Shown in pieces: positions 1 through 11,101 of a stretch of DNA of 64,000 nt. The stretch is from positions 17,758,233 through 17,822,232 of the forward strand of contig AP025069.1 of the NCBI GenBank assembly GCA_036186865.1, written 5' to 3'. Made by a program: the position numbers and the translations under genes. The DNA is from Eustoma russellianum (Eukaryota > Streptophyta > Magnoliopsida > Gentianales > Gentianaceae). Below the pieces are notes generated by a model. It was not told where the DNA came from and ran no database searches. It saw only the letters and a program-made list of their open reading frames with translations. Position 1 is the first letter of the stretch, and every line of letters starts with the position of its first letter.

Positions 1-1663
1 AAGAAGATATGGTAAGGTTTTGAATATTATTTAAAATAAATAAATGGTGATATTCTACATATCACATGCTGAAAATTTTTCAGCATGTGTACAAGTTGTA
101 TGGCCGAATTTGAAGGCTTATTTGTGTCCAAGTTCATTTCTTAATTGGTAGCAATACTTACCATAAGTTGTTGATTCATTTTTATGATGAAAATTCAAAG
201 AACAATGGTAATGATTTGAACTTTATCCCCATGATGCACATGCTGAAAATTCAGCATGGCAAGAATGTTATGGCCGAAATTTTAAGCATGGATTTGGAAG
301 ACTTTCTTTGTCTTGCAATTTATGATGTATCTCTTGATTTATGGAATGATTTTATGAATGATTTTTGGCACATGTTAAAGTGTATATCTCAGATTGTTTC
401 CATGTCATCATGATGACAACGTTGAACCAATAAGGAGGTGCCAAGTAAGCAAAGACTAAATGATCATCCAATAAGAAGATGCCAAGTAAGCAAGGCCTTG
501 TCACAATGATGTCTTACACTCTCTCAAGGACTTAAAAGATAATTTTCAAGAGGGGGAGTCAACTAAGGGGGGACGGCCTGCAGCATTTAAAAGAAAAAGA
601 AGAGAGCAAACAAAACAAGAACAAGCATTGCAATTCAAAGAGATCAAAAAGCCTAGCTCTTCTTCTCCTACATCTTCTTTCTTTCTCTCTTATTGTAAAG
701 CCTATTGTTTTTCATATCTTTCTATCTTGAATAGGCTTGAGATAAACCACCATTCATAAATCTTTGTAAAAGATTGATCAAGGTGTGATCAATCTACATT
801 CTAGCAAGGTGGTGGTGTTCGTGCGAATTGTACTTACAATACAAGGTTTGTAAAGGGTTGGAGTTAGGTGTAACTCTATCAACCCTGCGGTAAGGTGTAC
901 TGCGTGTGTGTGATTAGTGTGAACCAAGGAAGGTGTTCCTTGAAGACTGGAGTAGGTTGTTTATAACCGAACCAGTATATAATTCTTGGGTGCCATTTAC
1001 TTTCTGCATTTACGTTTCAGTTACTGCACTGTTTACCCTTCTTGTTCGCATCCATAAAAATAGTAAACGATTTTCAAAAATTACGAAAATTTCCAGAAAT
1101 ATACTCACACGTTCTAGGGTTAATTTGGCACAAGTTTCAACCCTTTTGGATAAGTACAAGTCAATCAAACATCAAAAGTTCTGAGACTAGTGCAGTCTGA
1201 TTCTCAGACTTGCAAAGGTTGAGACTTTGATTGTAGTTGACCTACTTCCTAAAAGAATTTTCCAAAACTGTTTCAACCCATTCAAATATAGTATAAAAGA
1301 AGTTAGTGGTTAAAGTTTCAGAGCATTTGGACGTTCACACAAATAGGAATTAATTTTTCAAAACCATCTACCGTTTCTGGCAGATTTGCACAATCTGATT
1401 ACCAACGGTTTTTGAAGGGGTTAAAGGTTGAATTTTAATTTGACATTTTTAGGGGACCCCCATAACATCTGAGGCTAAGTTCTCTCAAAATTTCATAATT
1501 TTTGGAGACCTCTAACCTGGTTTTAAAAACGTTTTAAAACAGGTCCTGAAAACAGAATCTGTTTTCAGAACTTAAATTGTTCAAGTTTAAAGAAATTTTA
1601 AAAACCACACTTTCCGCACCATCTATTCAACCCCCCTTCTAGTGGTGCCTTGCAGATCCTACA
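1..1663 (+). repeat. 3' part of a long copia-type LTR (solo LTR or 3' end of an element starting outside the window)
   Basis: The stretch has no gene. Its 3' half runs parallel to the LTR of copia C near 30180-30430 and 53180-53430: a tract around TTGATCAAGGTGTGATCAA, the GGTGGTGGTGTT block, and a TGGAGTAGG block after a duplicated AAGGTGTTCC. It ends in CCTTCTAGTGGTGCC and CTACA, like the copia C LTR end at about 54068, followed at once by unrelated minus-strand copia gag. The 5' end is cut by the window start. Short frames of 81 and 83 codons inside it look like chance. LTR identity is well supported; whether it is a solo LTR cannot be decided here. Confidence 0.8.
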
Positions 1664-2082
1664 TGACGTCCAATTAATGCAGAGATATTATCTTCTTTAG
1701 AATACATCTCATGTGCTGCTTTCCAGATTTCAGCAGCAGAATTATATAGAATAAAATTATCACTTACTTCAATAGTCATGGATCCAATCAGCCACGACAT
1801 GATCACAGAATTCTCCGCATTCTAGCTTTTGAAACGAGCATCACTTTCATCTGAAACTTCATTGTCCAGCTTAAGATAGTCTTCTTTGCCCTTACCAGTG
1901 ATAAACGTCTTGATTGATCTAGACCAAGCCAAGTAGTTGATTCCATTGAGCTTATGATCGGTTATGATGACAGTTATGGAATCAATCATGTTGTGACTCG
2001 AGCTAGCACCTGTTGAGTTAGTAGGAACAACAGCAGTGCTAGGATGAGATAGAGCCTCGCTTCCAACAGATTCCATTTTCAA
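1664..2082 (-). pseudogene. copia B: degenerate N-terminal gag fragment
   Basis: Read on the minus strand, an 86-codon frame starts near 2082 and contains HKLNGINYLAWSRS and FITGKGKEDYL, typical of the N-terminus of Ty1/copia Gag (DUF4219/UBN2-like). A stop follows, and the reading continues with MSWLIGSMT and IWKAAHEMYSKEDNIS, the next conserved blocks of the same gag. The homologous protein of copia A (18685-19258) has the same blocks in the same order. Gag is cut off at 1664 by the LTR to the left. It is a relic and makes no complete product. Confidence 0.8.
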
Positions 2083-2185
2083 ATTTTAACAAGAACAGAA
2101 AAATCGCAGTAACTGATGAAGATGAAGATGAACAGTAGACTGATTTGAATTGAAAAATATACAGGACCTGCGCTCTAATACCATA
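2083..2185 (-). promoter_or_regulatory. copia B leader with tRNA-Met-type primer binding site
   Basis: The minus strand of 2168-2183 reads TGGTATTAGAGCGCAG, a primer binding site for initiator methionine tRNA with one change from TGGTATCAGAGC. It lies two bases from the end of an LTR-like segment (2186 onward). The leader between it and gag is about 85 bp. Copia A has the same arrangement. Confidence 0.65.
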
Positions 2186-2599
2186 TAGAGAAAACTCACT
2201 TTAATTATCACGTAATAATCACACAAGAAGAGAAGAAAGTCACTTATGTTATTCATAAACGTCCGTTGAAGGCATATATACATGGATGGCACCAACGGCT
2301 TGTAAAGTGACAACGACACTTCAATGGCTACTTTTTCGGATTACAACCAACTGTTTTAAATAATCCTACATCATCAAGTTGATGAAATTCTGTAGTCCTA
2401 TGATCAAATAACATGTATATACACTAACTTGATGCAATTAAACAAAAATACAGAGAGATTTATAGACAAGAATAGGTGTTCGACGCCTTAAAGCAGGTGC
2501 TCGACTGAATGCCTCAATCATTAGGTCAATAGCTTGGCACGCCAGTGTGAGTCTGGCAAGCTTGGCACGTCAGTGTGAGCCTGGCATGCTTGGCACATA
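2186..2599 (-). repeat. copia B 5' LTR-like segment, right limit unclear
   Basis: This is non-coding sequence directly outside the copia B primer site, so it should be the 3' end of that element's 5' LTR on the minus strand. I could not find the LTR's other end. 2530-2595 holds two near-identical blocks of about 29 bp around GCTTGGCACGCCAGTGTGAG and a third partial GCTTGGCAC. The segment is cut at 2599 by insertion of copia A. Confidence 0.5.
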
Positions 2600-2997
2600 T
2601 AGATAAATTAACTCACTTAACACACAAAAACAAACTCACAAATAGAAACAAAGCTTGTTGTATTCAAATGAAGAAGAGGGGGAATATATACACAAGTTGC
2701 AATGATTGGCTGTTGCTTGATAGCGATAGCCTTTAACGGCTAGTTGGCCGGGCAAAATAAACGCGCTAATCTCCTAATTAACCATAAAACTGATGATCAT
2801 CAGAACAATGTTTAAACTATACACAACATAAGTACAACTTAAATTGATACAGAGAGTAGAGAGAACTTGGGCTCCAATAAGGTGTTTGGCGTAATTAACA
2901 AACTATTCGATGAAATGCATCAAAGAAATTTTGCCTTGGACAGTTTCTGCAATATGCTTCTGAGATATCTTCAATGCATTTTCCTTGCATTCCAACA
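2600..2997 (-). repeat. Copia A 3' LTR (398 bp)
   Basis: It aligns along its length with 19374-19777, including TTAACACACAAAAAC, GGGGGAATATATACACAAG, CTAATCTCCTAATTAACCAT and CAATAAGGTGTTT. On the minus strand it starts TGTTGGAATG. A purine-rich stretch (minus strand GGTTGAGGAGGAG) sits immediately upstream at 2998-3010 and acts as the polypurine tract. Confidence 0.9.
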
Positions 2998-3435
2998 CTC
3001 CTCCTCAACCTAGGATTGCAGATATTGATAAAACCTACCTTGCCAAGTAGTGTCTTAATGACAGTAACCCCCACAGGCTTGGTTAGAATGTCAGCTACTT
3101 GATCCCTGGATCTGATGTAATGAAGTTGCAGCACCTTTTCTTCAATCTTTTCCCTAAGGAAATGTCTATCAATCTCAATATGCTTAGATTTATCATGTTG
3201 CATAGGGTTCTCAGTCATGTTAAGAGCTGAAATGTTGTCACAGTACACTTGGACAGGCAGGTTGACATGTAGCTTTAAGTCAGACATCACCCTGTTGATC
3301 CAAATTCCCTCACACACACCAAGGGATAATGCCCGTAGTTCAGCTTCTGCACTGATCCTGGAGCAACATGCTGCTTCTTGCTTTTCCATGTGACAAGGTT
3401 CCTCTATAAATAAGAAGCATAGCCTGAGGTGGATC
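2895..3435 (-). pseudogene. Copia A RNase H
   Basis: The minus-strand frame (164 codons, 3389-2895) carries EAELRALSLGVCEGIWI, the VYCDNISAL block, KHIEIDRHFLREKI and VADILTKP, all hallmarks of copia RNase H at the end of pol. Its role is to degrade the RNA strand of the RNA:DNA hybrid during reverse transcription. The frame runs past the LTR boundary at 2997, so the present stop lies in the 3' LTR. The upstream join to RT (about 3390-3440) is broken by a frameshift. It is one exon-less part of a dead pol. Confidence 0.85.
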
Positions 3436-4512
3436 TCATATCGGTCTTTGAACCTGCCCAGTCAGCATCTGTGAATATCTTGATGCTCCTATCTTGAGAC
3501 TTCTGAATGAAAGTCCCTCTCCAGGAGAGGCTTTCAAATATCTGAGGATTCTTAAGGCATAGTTATAATGTTCAATTGATGGATCATGCATATACTGGCT
3601 AATAAAACTTACTCCATAACATATATCAAGCCTAGTATGCGACAAATATATTAGTTTAGCTGTCATCCTTTGATATCTTGGCTTATCAATTTTATCAAAA
3701 TTCCGTACCTCTTTATGCTTGTGTCTTGGTTCTACTGGTGTGCTAGCAGGCTTACAGTTGGTCATACATGTGTCTTCAAGCAGATCAAGGACATATTTCC
3801 TCTCAGGCAGGCATATACTCTGTGATGATCTGGATACTTCCGTACCAAGGAAGTACCTTAGCTGCCCCATGTCCTTGCCCTCAAAGGATTCAGCCAACTT
3901 CTTCTTGGTTTTTATGATCTCATTGAAATGGTTTCCAATCAAAACAATGCCATCAACATAATAAAATAACAACAAGGTGATCAGAATAAACATGTTTAAT
4001 GAACAAAGTGTGATCACTGTGACATTGTGTAAAACCAAGCGAGATAACAACAATATTAAACCTTCTAAACCATGATCTAGGGACTATTTCAGGCCATAGA
4101 GAGATTTATTTAGCCTACACACCATATTCCTGTTGGACTCAATCATGACTCTAGGGGGAATATGCATGTGTACTTCCTCCTCCAAATCACTATAGAGAAA
4201 TGCATTCTTAATGTCAAGTTGGAATAGAGGCCAGTTAAGGTTTACAGCAAGAATGAATAAAATCCTTACAGTGTTGAGCTTTGCAACAGGTGAAAAGGTT
4301 TCTTCATAGTCAATCCTATAGATTTGAGTGAAGCCTTTAGCCACAAACCTTGCTTTGAACCTGTTTATGGAACCATCAGAGTTATATGTAACAGAAAACA
4401 TCTACTTACATCCAACAGTATTATGCCCTCAACAGTTGGAATCAACTCCCAGGTTCCATTCATCAGCAATGCAGTCATCTCTTCTTGGATTGCCTTCCTC
4501 CATTCAGGCTAA
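3436..4512 (-). pseudogene. Copia A reverse transcriptase, two broken frames
   Basis: The minus-strand frame at 4401-4084 has RFKARFVAKGFTQ, the DYEETFSPVAKL block and FQLDIKNAFLYSDLEEEV, the canonical start of copia RT with the first catalytic Asp in the LDIKNAF motif. The following frame (4053-3436) has the polymerase motif as YYVDGIVLIG, where the second Asp of YVDD is replaced by Gly. It then has GQLRYFLGTEV and the tail of the RVT_2 domain. The loss of a catalytic Asp plus the frameshift near 4060-4085 shows the enzyme is inactive. Upstream (4402-4512) more RVT_2 coding survives with stops. Confidence 0.88.
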
Positions 4513-4851
4513 GCAATGGCTTCTCGAATGTTCCTTGGAATCATTATATTTCCAAGACTAGAAACAAAGGCTCTAATGTTGTTGCTGAGCCTGTCATATG
4601 ATATGGAATTGGTGATTGGATATGCTCTTGACACATGACCTGATTCTGTTTCTGATTGCAATAGGCCTATTGTCCACATGAGTTATTTCCCTGTAGGTGG
4701 AAGAGGCCTCACTGCTCCTTCCTATACTCCGTGGAGTGCCGGTAGTTTGATAAAGGTCTGGTTCACCTTTTTGTGATGGGGAGTTGCACTCCCCCTCAGG
4801 TGTATTCTTTGTCTCTTTTATGGACTCAGGTCAGGCTATATCTATGATGCT

Positions 4852-5529
4852 CTATATATCATTCTCAGATTCATGATTAACATCAGGGGAGATGGTTCCA
4901 TAGTAAGTCTTAGATTCATCAAACACAGCATCCAGAGAGATATACATCTTTCTGGTGTTAAGAGAATAACATTTGTATCCCTTCTGAGTAAGAGCAAACA
5001 CAAGGAGGATACTCCTCTCAGACCTCATATCCAGTTTACTCCTGAATTGCTCAAGGATATGTATATACACAACATACCTAAACACCTTCAAAGGTAACTC
5101 AGAAAATAATTTAGATTCAGCATAAGATTGGGAAAGAACATGTTTAGGGGAATCAAAGCTAAAGACCTTGGATGGCATTCTGTTGATGAGGTGAGTTGCA
5201 GTAAGAACTCCCTCACCCTAGAAATGCTATGGAACCTTTATTAACATCATGATGGCCTTGGTGACCTCAAGGAGATGTCTATTCTTCCTTTCTGCAACTC
5301 CATTCTATTGTGGAGTGTAGGTGCAGGAGGTTTGATGAAGGATTCCTTTGGTACCAAGATAGTCCTTAACTTTTTTTTTCAAGATATTCCATATCATTAT
5401 TATTCTTAGGATTTTAATTGGTGCGTTAAATTGGTCTTGAACCATACTGATAAATCTCTTAATTATGTCACCAACTTCATACTTATGTTTTATCAGAAAT
5501 ACCCAAGTGACTTTGGAGTGGTCATCCAC
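4852..5529 (-). pseudogene. Copia A integrase core and C-terminal region
   Basis: The minus-strand frame 5529-5305 holds DDHSKVTWVFLIKHKYEV, the start of the copia integrase catalytic core with its first Asp. The frame 5178-4852 starts with MPSKVF and contains FRYVVYIHI, RSILLVFALTQKGYKCY and YISLDAVFDES, the region after the core in copia integrases. Between them and before RT are stops and frameshifts. 4513-4851 is degenerate linker coding without a clean frame. Integrase inserts element DNA into the genome; this copy cannot. Confidence 0.83.
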
Positions 5530-5686
5530 AAAGGTAATGAACCGCCTGCTCCCATTGATGTTGCCACCCTCGAGGTTCCCTAAACGTCTGAGTGCACAAG
5601 GCTGAATGGAGAGCTTTTCTCATAGCATTTAGCAGGAAAATTAGTTTTGGTACTGTTAGCAAATTGGCATTTTCACAAAACAAATT

Positions 5687-6266
5687 TCATTGATTATTAA
5701 TGTCAAACAAGGTTGGCATAAGCCGTCTGAAACACAAAAAATTAGGATGTCCTAATCTCTTATGCCATAGCAAAATACTCTCAGTATTCCTACTAGCTGT
5801 CATACACATGCCTAAACTAGTTTTATTACTAAGAGGACTTGATTCTTCAGCCTGAAGAAGGAAAAGTCCATTGACTTTGTTAGCACTGCCAATCATCTTC
5901 TTAAATAAGATCTCCTGAAAATAACATGTAGAAGGTGAGAACCTTATTTCACTAGTGTTATCTTCAACAATTTGTACCACAGAAATTAAGTTGAAACTTA
6001 GTTCAGGAATAAACAATACATTCTGCCAATGATGCTAATCATAGCCCCATTAGCAACCTTAACTTTAGCAGGATTGGTGAATGAAACATAGTTGGTTAGT
6101 TTATCTTTATTCCAAGTCATATGGTGAATAGAACCAGAATCAACAATTTAAGTAGAGAGAAGCTTAGAAGTTTTACCATAACTTGCCATAGTTGCCTGTA
6201 TGGCCTCTTGATTGATTTCAAGAGGCTGTTGCGTTGGTTGCAATTGCCTCATGAATTGATAGATGG
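5687..6266 (-). pseudogene. Copia A protease remnant and GAG-pre-integrase domain
   Basis: On the minus strand, 6266 to about 6060 reads as protease with the active-site block IVDSGSIHHMTW, preceded by an in-frame stop. The frame 6016-5687 (109 codons) has LSFNLISVVQI and LLWHKRLGHPNF, the pre-integrase domain with the zinc-binding His of integrase. The junction with Tekay-1 at 6266/18209 falls between gag and protease. Stops split the two parts. Confidence 0.82.
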
Positions 6267-9200
6267 TGTAGCGCCCCGTACTCGGCTACCCTCGTACGGT
6301 GCGCCCGCCGTACTTTCCCTTCCGGAAAAATACAAAGCGTCGATACTTAACTCGTAAAATCCATGAACAAACATGAATTACCAAGTCGCGATCTTAACAG
6401 GTTGATAAAATACGGCAGAATTTGAACCTTAATCCGAAAGCGTCAAATCGCGAATACATAGCAAAATTATACAAACTGATCCGATAGTATCTAGTCCATG
6501 AAATTAGACCAACATAACCCGAAGGAGAAACAGAAATAGCTATGTCCCATACATCCCGAAGGTTCATCAAAAATTTCCTTCTTCATTTCCTTATCAGCGG
6601 CATCAATAGCCTAAGGGTATGGCACTCGGGGCTCATCCTCAATCCACTCGACTTCCTTTCCTGGCTCTGGGGAAAAATAAATGGGTGAGCGACAACTCGC
6701 CAGCAAGTATACAACAACTCCATGCAATAAAGAGAAAATGGCATACAAGAATCAAACCCCAAATCCTTAAGTTAAATCATACCTGACAACACCTTTTCGG
6801 AACATCATACTTAAAGTCATCTCAACACTGAGTCAAAGTCTGAATGTCATCACTTAATTTAGATGCTACGTACTATAGTTAACTTCTTATTTTCATGAAT
6901 GAACGTCATGCATACTGTGTATGAAAATGTGAATGCAATGAGATTTCAATGAAAAACATGCTCATAAAATACTTGTTCTTTCTTTCTTTCTTTCAAATCG
7001 TAATCATCATAAAACGAGAAGGAGTGTCAGCCTATTATACCGGGCATGACTCGGTTCTTATAACATGTTCACGTTCAGGTCTATTATACCGGACCTGTAC
7101 GGTTCTTATGGCTCGTCAGACCTATTATACCGGGTCTGGATCGGTTCTTATAATCATGATCATCTTCAGACCTATTATACCGGGCCTGGGTCGGTTCTTA
7201 TAATCTTCAGATCAATTCACCCCGGATCTGTGGCGGGTTAAGCTGGCCAGAAGGGACGGAATTCTTTCAAAACTTTATGTAAAACATCACCAAAATCATG
7301 GGCGTGAAACATATGAGCATGCCAATGCAAATGCATGAGATGCAACATGATATAAGACACTTGTGATATCACACACAACTTTCTGCATGAGCTGGAAAAA
7401 TTCAGCAATATGTCCTGTATGGTCCGGCCTTAAAATCAATCTTTTGAGCCCATTTTCCAGAAATTAAAAACATGGACATGCACCATATGATCTTGACTAT
7501 ATTCTGTACAAATTTCATGAACTCTTGACAAGTGTAAGTGCCTCTATAAAAATTAACTCCCAACATGGGTGCAACAGAAATTCTGCGGTACCCTTGACTC
7601 CATTCCTTACCTTGTCTCTTTCCATAGACTCATTATGGGGCTCACTTAGTACCTGGAAATCTTCCCTGTTTCCTCTACGAATAATATTCAGATACCCATT
7701 CACCAAAACAAGTCAAAATAAGTATGATACAATTCATATAAGCACATAGGGTCAATCTGTCCTGTTTTTCCAGAATATTACACCAACTTCCCCTCAATAG
7801 TTTACCATCAAGATCAATAGAGAAGATCAATTTCTTTACATGGAAACTTAGCTCTATGTCTTACGTACTTCCTGTAAAAATTTCAGGTCAATCCAAGATG
7901 TTTAAGATACTTAAATAATTTTTCTTCCTAAAGTGGTACGTCCAGAAACTGTTTTGACCCACTGGTACTAAAATTTTATTTCTGACCAATCCACAAATGA
8001 TTTTCCAGAAATTCCAAAGCCACAATAAACTAGACATAATAAGCTATGACCACACCAAAAATAAGCTCAATCCAACGGTTACAAGGTCCTTAACTATGTC
8101 CATCAATTAGGCATACAATCTGTCCAGAATTCTGTTTTCAGTCAACATGCATAGAAACATCTTTTCTTCCCTAATTTTTGTTCTTTAGCCTATAGTCCAA
8201 GTTAATGACCATTCAATAGACTTAATAAGACTCTCCTATACAATTTCAAGTCTCCTCTTTAACATGCAAAAGTCATTCACATGAGCTATTCATTCTCCCA
8301 CAAAACAGTCCCCTAATTTAACAATTTCAAAACATAAAGAGTAGCAACTTAGACATATTTTCACTAAAGTCATAACCTAGTCTTCTAGACATTCATGCAT
8401 GCACATTTTCACATATATTACAAGGAATTAAAGTATACTTGCCTCTTCAACTAAAGCTTTTGCCTTTGTTTGGTTAGGAAGTGAGATGTGGTGAGATCCT
8501 TCACCCTTTTCACCTTGAGTACACGGTTTTGAGGGAGTGAAGTGAAAAAGGTTAGTTCTTTATTCAAATGGAAGAACTAGGTCATCTTTAAAGTTAGAGC
8601 ATCTTACCAAATAGTCTTGAAATGGAGGTTCAAGCACCTCAATGTATCTCCTCCTAAGAAAGTTGGTAGCCTTCCCCTATCTCCACCTTGAACCCACGGT
8701 TTTAGCATAAAACAAGAGAATGCATGTGAGTTTCATTCTCTTAAAAGTGAGAATTCTCTTAAGGAGATTAGGAACAACACTTACCTAGATGTCTCCTTGA
8801 GGTCTTGAAGTGAACTTGAAGTCCTAGCCCTCAAGATGGTAGGGACCGAAATCTCTTGATGAGGAAAGGTGGAGATTTTGCTAAGTGTTCTTGGTCTTGC
8901 AATATGAGAGAGATGCTTCTAGAATGAGTTGAGTTGAGCTATGTTTGGAGGCTTAGGGGGGACGGTTTCTTTGGAGGGAATTGGGGAGATTAGGGCTTCC
9001 TTGTAACTTAACCAAGGTTAATCTAGCTTAACCTTGATTACTTTGCTCAACCATAGTTACTTTTTGCTTTAACCAAGGTTACTTTAGTTTACCATGGTTA
9101 CATCAACCTTGGTTAGAGAATAGTAATCATGTAAACATTTAAAATTCCTCCATGCCTAGACAAGAAGGTGTCGGCCTTGGTTGGGGTCTTTATGACCTCA

Positions 9201-9696
9201 ACCACACTACTTTTTCCTTAATTGAGGTGTCTTAACTAGTTCCTTAAGTGCATGTATCATTTTTATTTCTATTTATTCTTTGTCTAGTAATTACTTATCT
9301 TATTATCTTAACCAATAAAATTGGCTAGAAATTCCTAGAGTCTCCATGTATAGGCCGAATTTAGGCTTCTTGGCCAATTGGTATTTCTTGTAACTTTAGT
9401 TCATGTAATATATTGTTTCACCTATTTTATTGTATTCTAGAATTAGCATATGTATGCATACATATCACACATACACGTGCACACATATATGTTAATATGT
9501 ATGGCCCATGTAACCCTATCTCTCATGTGCTACTCTCTTAAAGTTTCCCTTATTTAATTTGGGCTTGGTATCACCTTAATAAGAATTAAGTAAAGAGACT
9601 TAAAAGAACTTAAGTAACATGCGCTAAAAGAAATTTCCGTTTTCATTCCGTCTCATATCCATAGTTTTTCACTTACATGATCATGTGGGTACAACA
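6267..9696 (-). repeat. Tekay-1 3' LTR (3430 bp)
   Basis: On the minus strand it starts TGTTGTACCC and ends GGGGCGCTACA, with TG...CA ends. It matches 14777-18208 almost base for base. It contains four imperfect repeats of about 45 bp at 7028-7230 (core CCTATTATACCGGGCCTG) and a cluster of AACC/GGTT palindromic motifs at 9007-9115. Small open frames inside it occur at identical places in both LTRs and are not genes. Confidence 0.95.
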
Positions 9697-9738
9697 TCCT
9701 TCCCCCCTTCAATGAAGTTTCGTCCCCGAAACTTATGA
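9697..9738 (-). promoter_or_regulatory. Tekay-1 polypurine tract and conserved 3' motif
   Basis: On the minus strand GAAGGGGGGAAGGA directly precedes the 3' LTR start and should prime plus-strand DNA synthesis. Just upstream is CATAAGTTTCGGGGACGAAA, which has a near-identical counterpart at the 3' end of the LARD (43698-43720). Confidence 0.85.
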
Positions 9739-10077
9739 ATTGTCAAAGAGATGTGGGTACTTTTGCTTCATGCCTTCCTCTAACTCCCAAGTGGCCTCGT
9801 CAACTGTATGGTTCTTCCATTGCACCTTGACCATAGGAATAGACTTATTTCTCAATGCCTTCACCTCTCTACCAATTATCCTTTCGGGTTCCTCAACATA
9901 TGATATGTCAGCTTCAACCCTCAAGGGTGGTTCATCCATAATATGGCTCGAATCGTGCACATACTTACGCAATTGAGATATATGAAACACGTCGTGTAAT
10001 TGAGACAACGACGGTGGTAGTGCAAGTCTGTAGGCAACCTCTCCAATTCCTTTCCAAGATCTCAAATGGTCCAACAA
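9733..10077 (-). CDS. Tekay-1 integrase C-terminus and chromodomain (separated by a frameshift)
   Basis: This minus-strand frame continues the integrase C-terminal region (LPPSLSQLHDVFHISQLRKY) and ends with a chromodomain-like segment: YVEEPERIIGREVK, VKVQWKNHTVDEATWE, then KYPHLF before the stop. Chromodomains at the end of integrase define chromoviruses and may direct insertion to marked chromatin. This version lacks a clear full aromatic cage, as is usual for plant Tekay-type type II chromodomains. It should be joined to the frame at 9965-11056. A single extra base near 10046, within minus-strand GGAAAGGAATTGG, shifts the frame. Tekay-2 does not reach this far in the window. Confidence 0.88.
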   Translation of the reverse strand: MLDHLRSWKGIGEVAYRLALPPSLSQLHDVFHISQLRKYVHDSSHIMDEPPLRVEADISYVEEPERIIGREVKALRNKSIPMVKVQWKNHTVDEATWELEEGMKQKYPHLFDNS

Positions 10078-11056
10078 ATCTAGGACTGAGCTTTCCTTTC
10101 ATTCCGAACCGCTTTACTCCTTTCGAGGGTGATACCTTCAAGAATACCTTATCCCCTACTTGAAACTCAAGTGGTCGACGCCTCACGTCGGCCCACGCCT
10201 TGCTTCGGTCCTGCGCTGCCTTCAATCTCTGTCTTACGATCATAACCCTTTCTTTGGTTTGCTCCACCAAGTCAGGTCCTGTGAAAATCTTATCTCCAAT
10301 CTCGTCCCAATACAATGGCGATCGGCATTTTCTTCCATAAAGGGCTTCATAAGGAGCCATCCCAATTGATCTGTGGTAGCTGTTGTTGTATGAAAACTCT
10401 ACCAACTTCAAACTCTTGTCCCAGCTACCACCAAAGTCCAACACACAGGCACGCAACATGTCTTCCAATGTTTGTATTGTTCTTTCTGATTGACCGTCGG
10501 TCTGGGGATGGAAAGCCGAACTCATGCGAACTTCCGTACCCATCGCTTTCTGGAATGCCGTCCAAAATCTAGAGGTGAAGCGAGGGTCTCGGTCGCAAAC
10601 TATGCTCATAGGAACCCCATGCAAACATACAATCTGATCCACATACATCGAAGCCAATTTTTCCATGGGTGCTCTAATCGACATTGGCAGGAAATGAGCA
10701 CTCTTTGTCAGGCGGTCCACAACAACCCAAATAGTATCATACCCACTTCTTGTCTTAGGTAGATCTGTCACAAAATCCATAGCGATGTGATCCCACTTCC
10801 ATTCGGGTACTTCAAGTGGTTGCAATAATCCAGCTGGCCTTTGATGTTCTGCCTTGACTTTCTGACATACAAGACACTTCTCAACAAACTCGGCTATCTG
10901 CTTCTTCATTCCTGGCCACCAGAACTTTTGCTTCAAGTCATGATACATCTTATTTGCTCCTGGGTGGATAGACAAGCGAGAATTATGGGCTTCCTGAAGT
11001 ACTTCACTCCTTATCACGTCGTCCTTAGGCACACACAATCGGCCTCTAAACCACAA
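9965..11056 (-). CDS. Tekay-1 integrase
   Basis: The 363-codon minus-strand frame has the zinc-binding H-H-C-C region (HNSRLSIHPG through CLVCQKVKAEHQ). The DD35E core follows with the first Asp in IAMDFVTDLPKT or WVVVDRLTKSAHF, the second in VCDRDPRFTSRFW and Glu in HPQTDGQSERT. The GPY/F-type tail is KLSPRFVGPFEILER. After that the frame is lost to a one-base insertion, and the last 25 or so residues are spurious. Upstream, the link to RNase H (11057-11105) has a one-base loss and a one-base gain relative to Tekay-2 (63570-63620). These compensate but leave a stop between. The catalytic residues are present. As a genomic copy it cannot make one continuous Gag-Pol without recoding. Confidence 0.92.
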   Translation of the reverse strand: MWFRGRLCVPKDDVIRSEVLQEAHNSRLSIHPGANKMYHDLKQKFWWPGMKKQIAEFVEKCLVCQKVKAEHQRPAGLLQPLEVPEWKWDHIAMDFVTDLPKTRSGYDTIWVVVDRLTKSAHFLPMSIRAPMEKLASMYVDQIVCLHGVPMSIVCDRDPRFTSRFWTAFQKAMGTEVRMSSAFHPQTDGQSERTIQTLEDMLRACVLDFGGSWDKSLKLVEFSYNNSYHRSIGMAPYEALYGRKCRSPLYWDEIGDKIFTGPDLVEQTKERVMIVRQRLKAAQDRSKAWADVRRRPLEFQVGDKVFLKVSPSKGVKRFGMKGKLSPRFVGPFEILERNWRGCLQTCTTTVVVSITRRVSYISIA

Positions 11057-11101
11057 GCTGCCGTCAGTACGGATTTCGAAAATCGTCAGATGATTCCTCC
11101 T

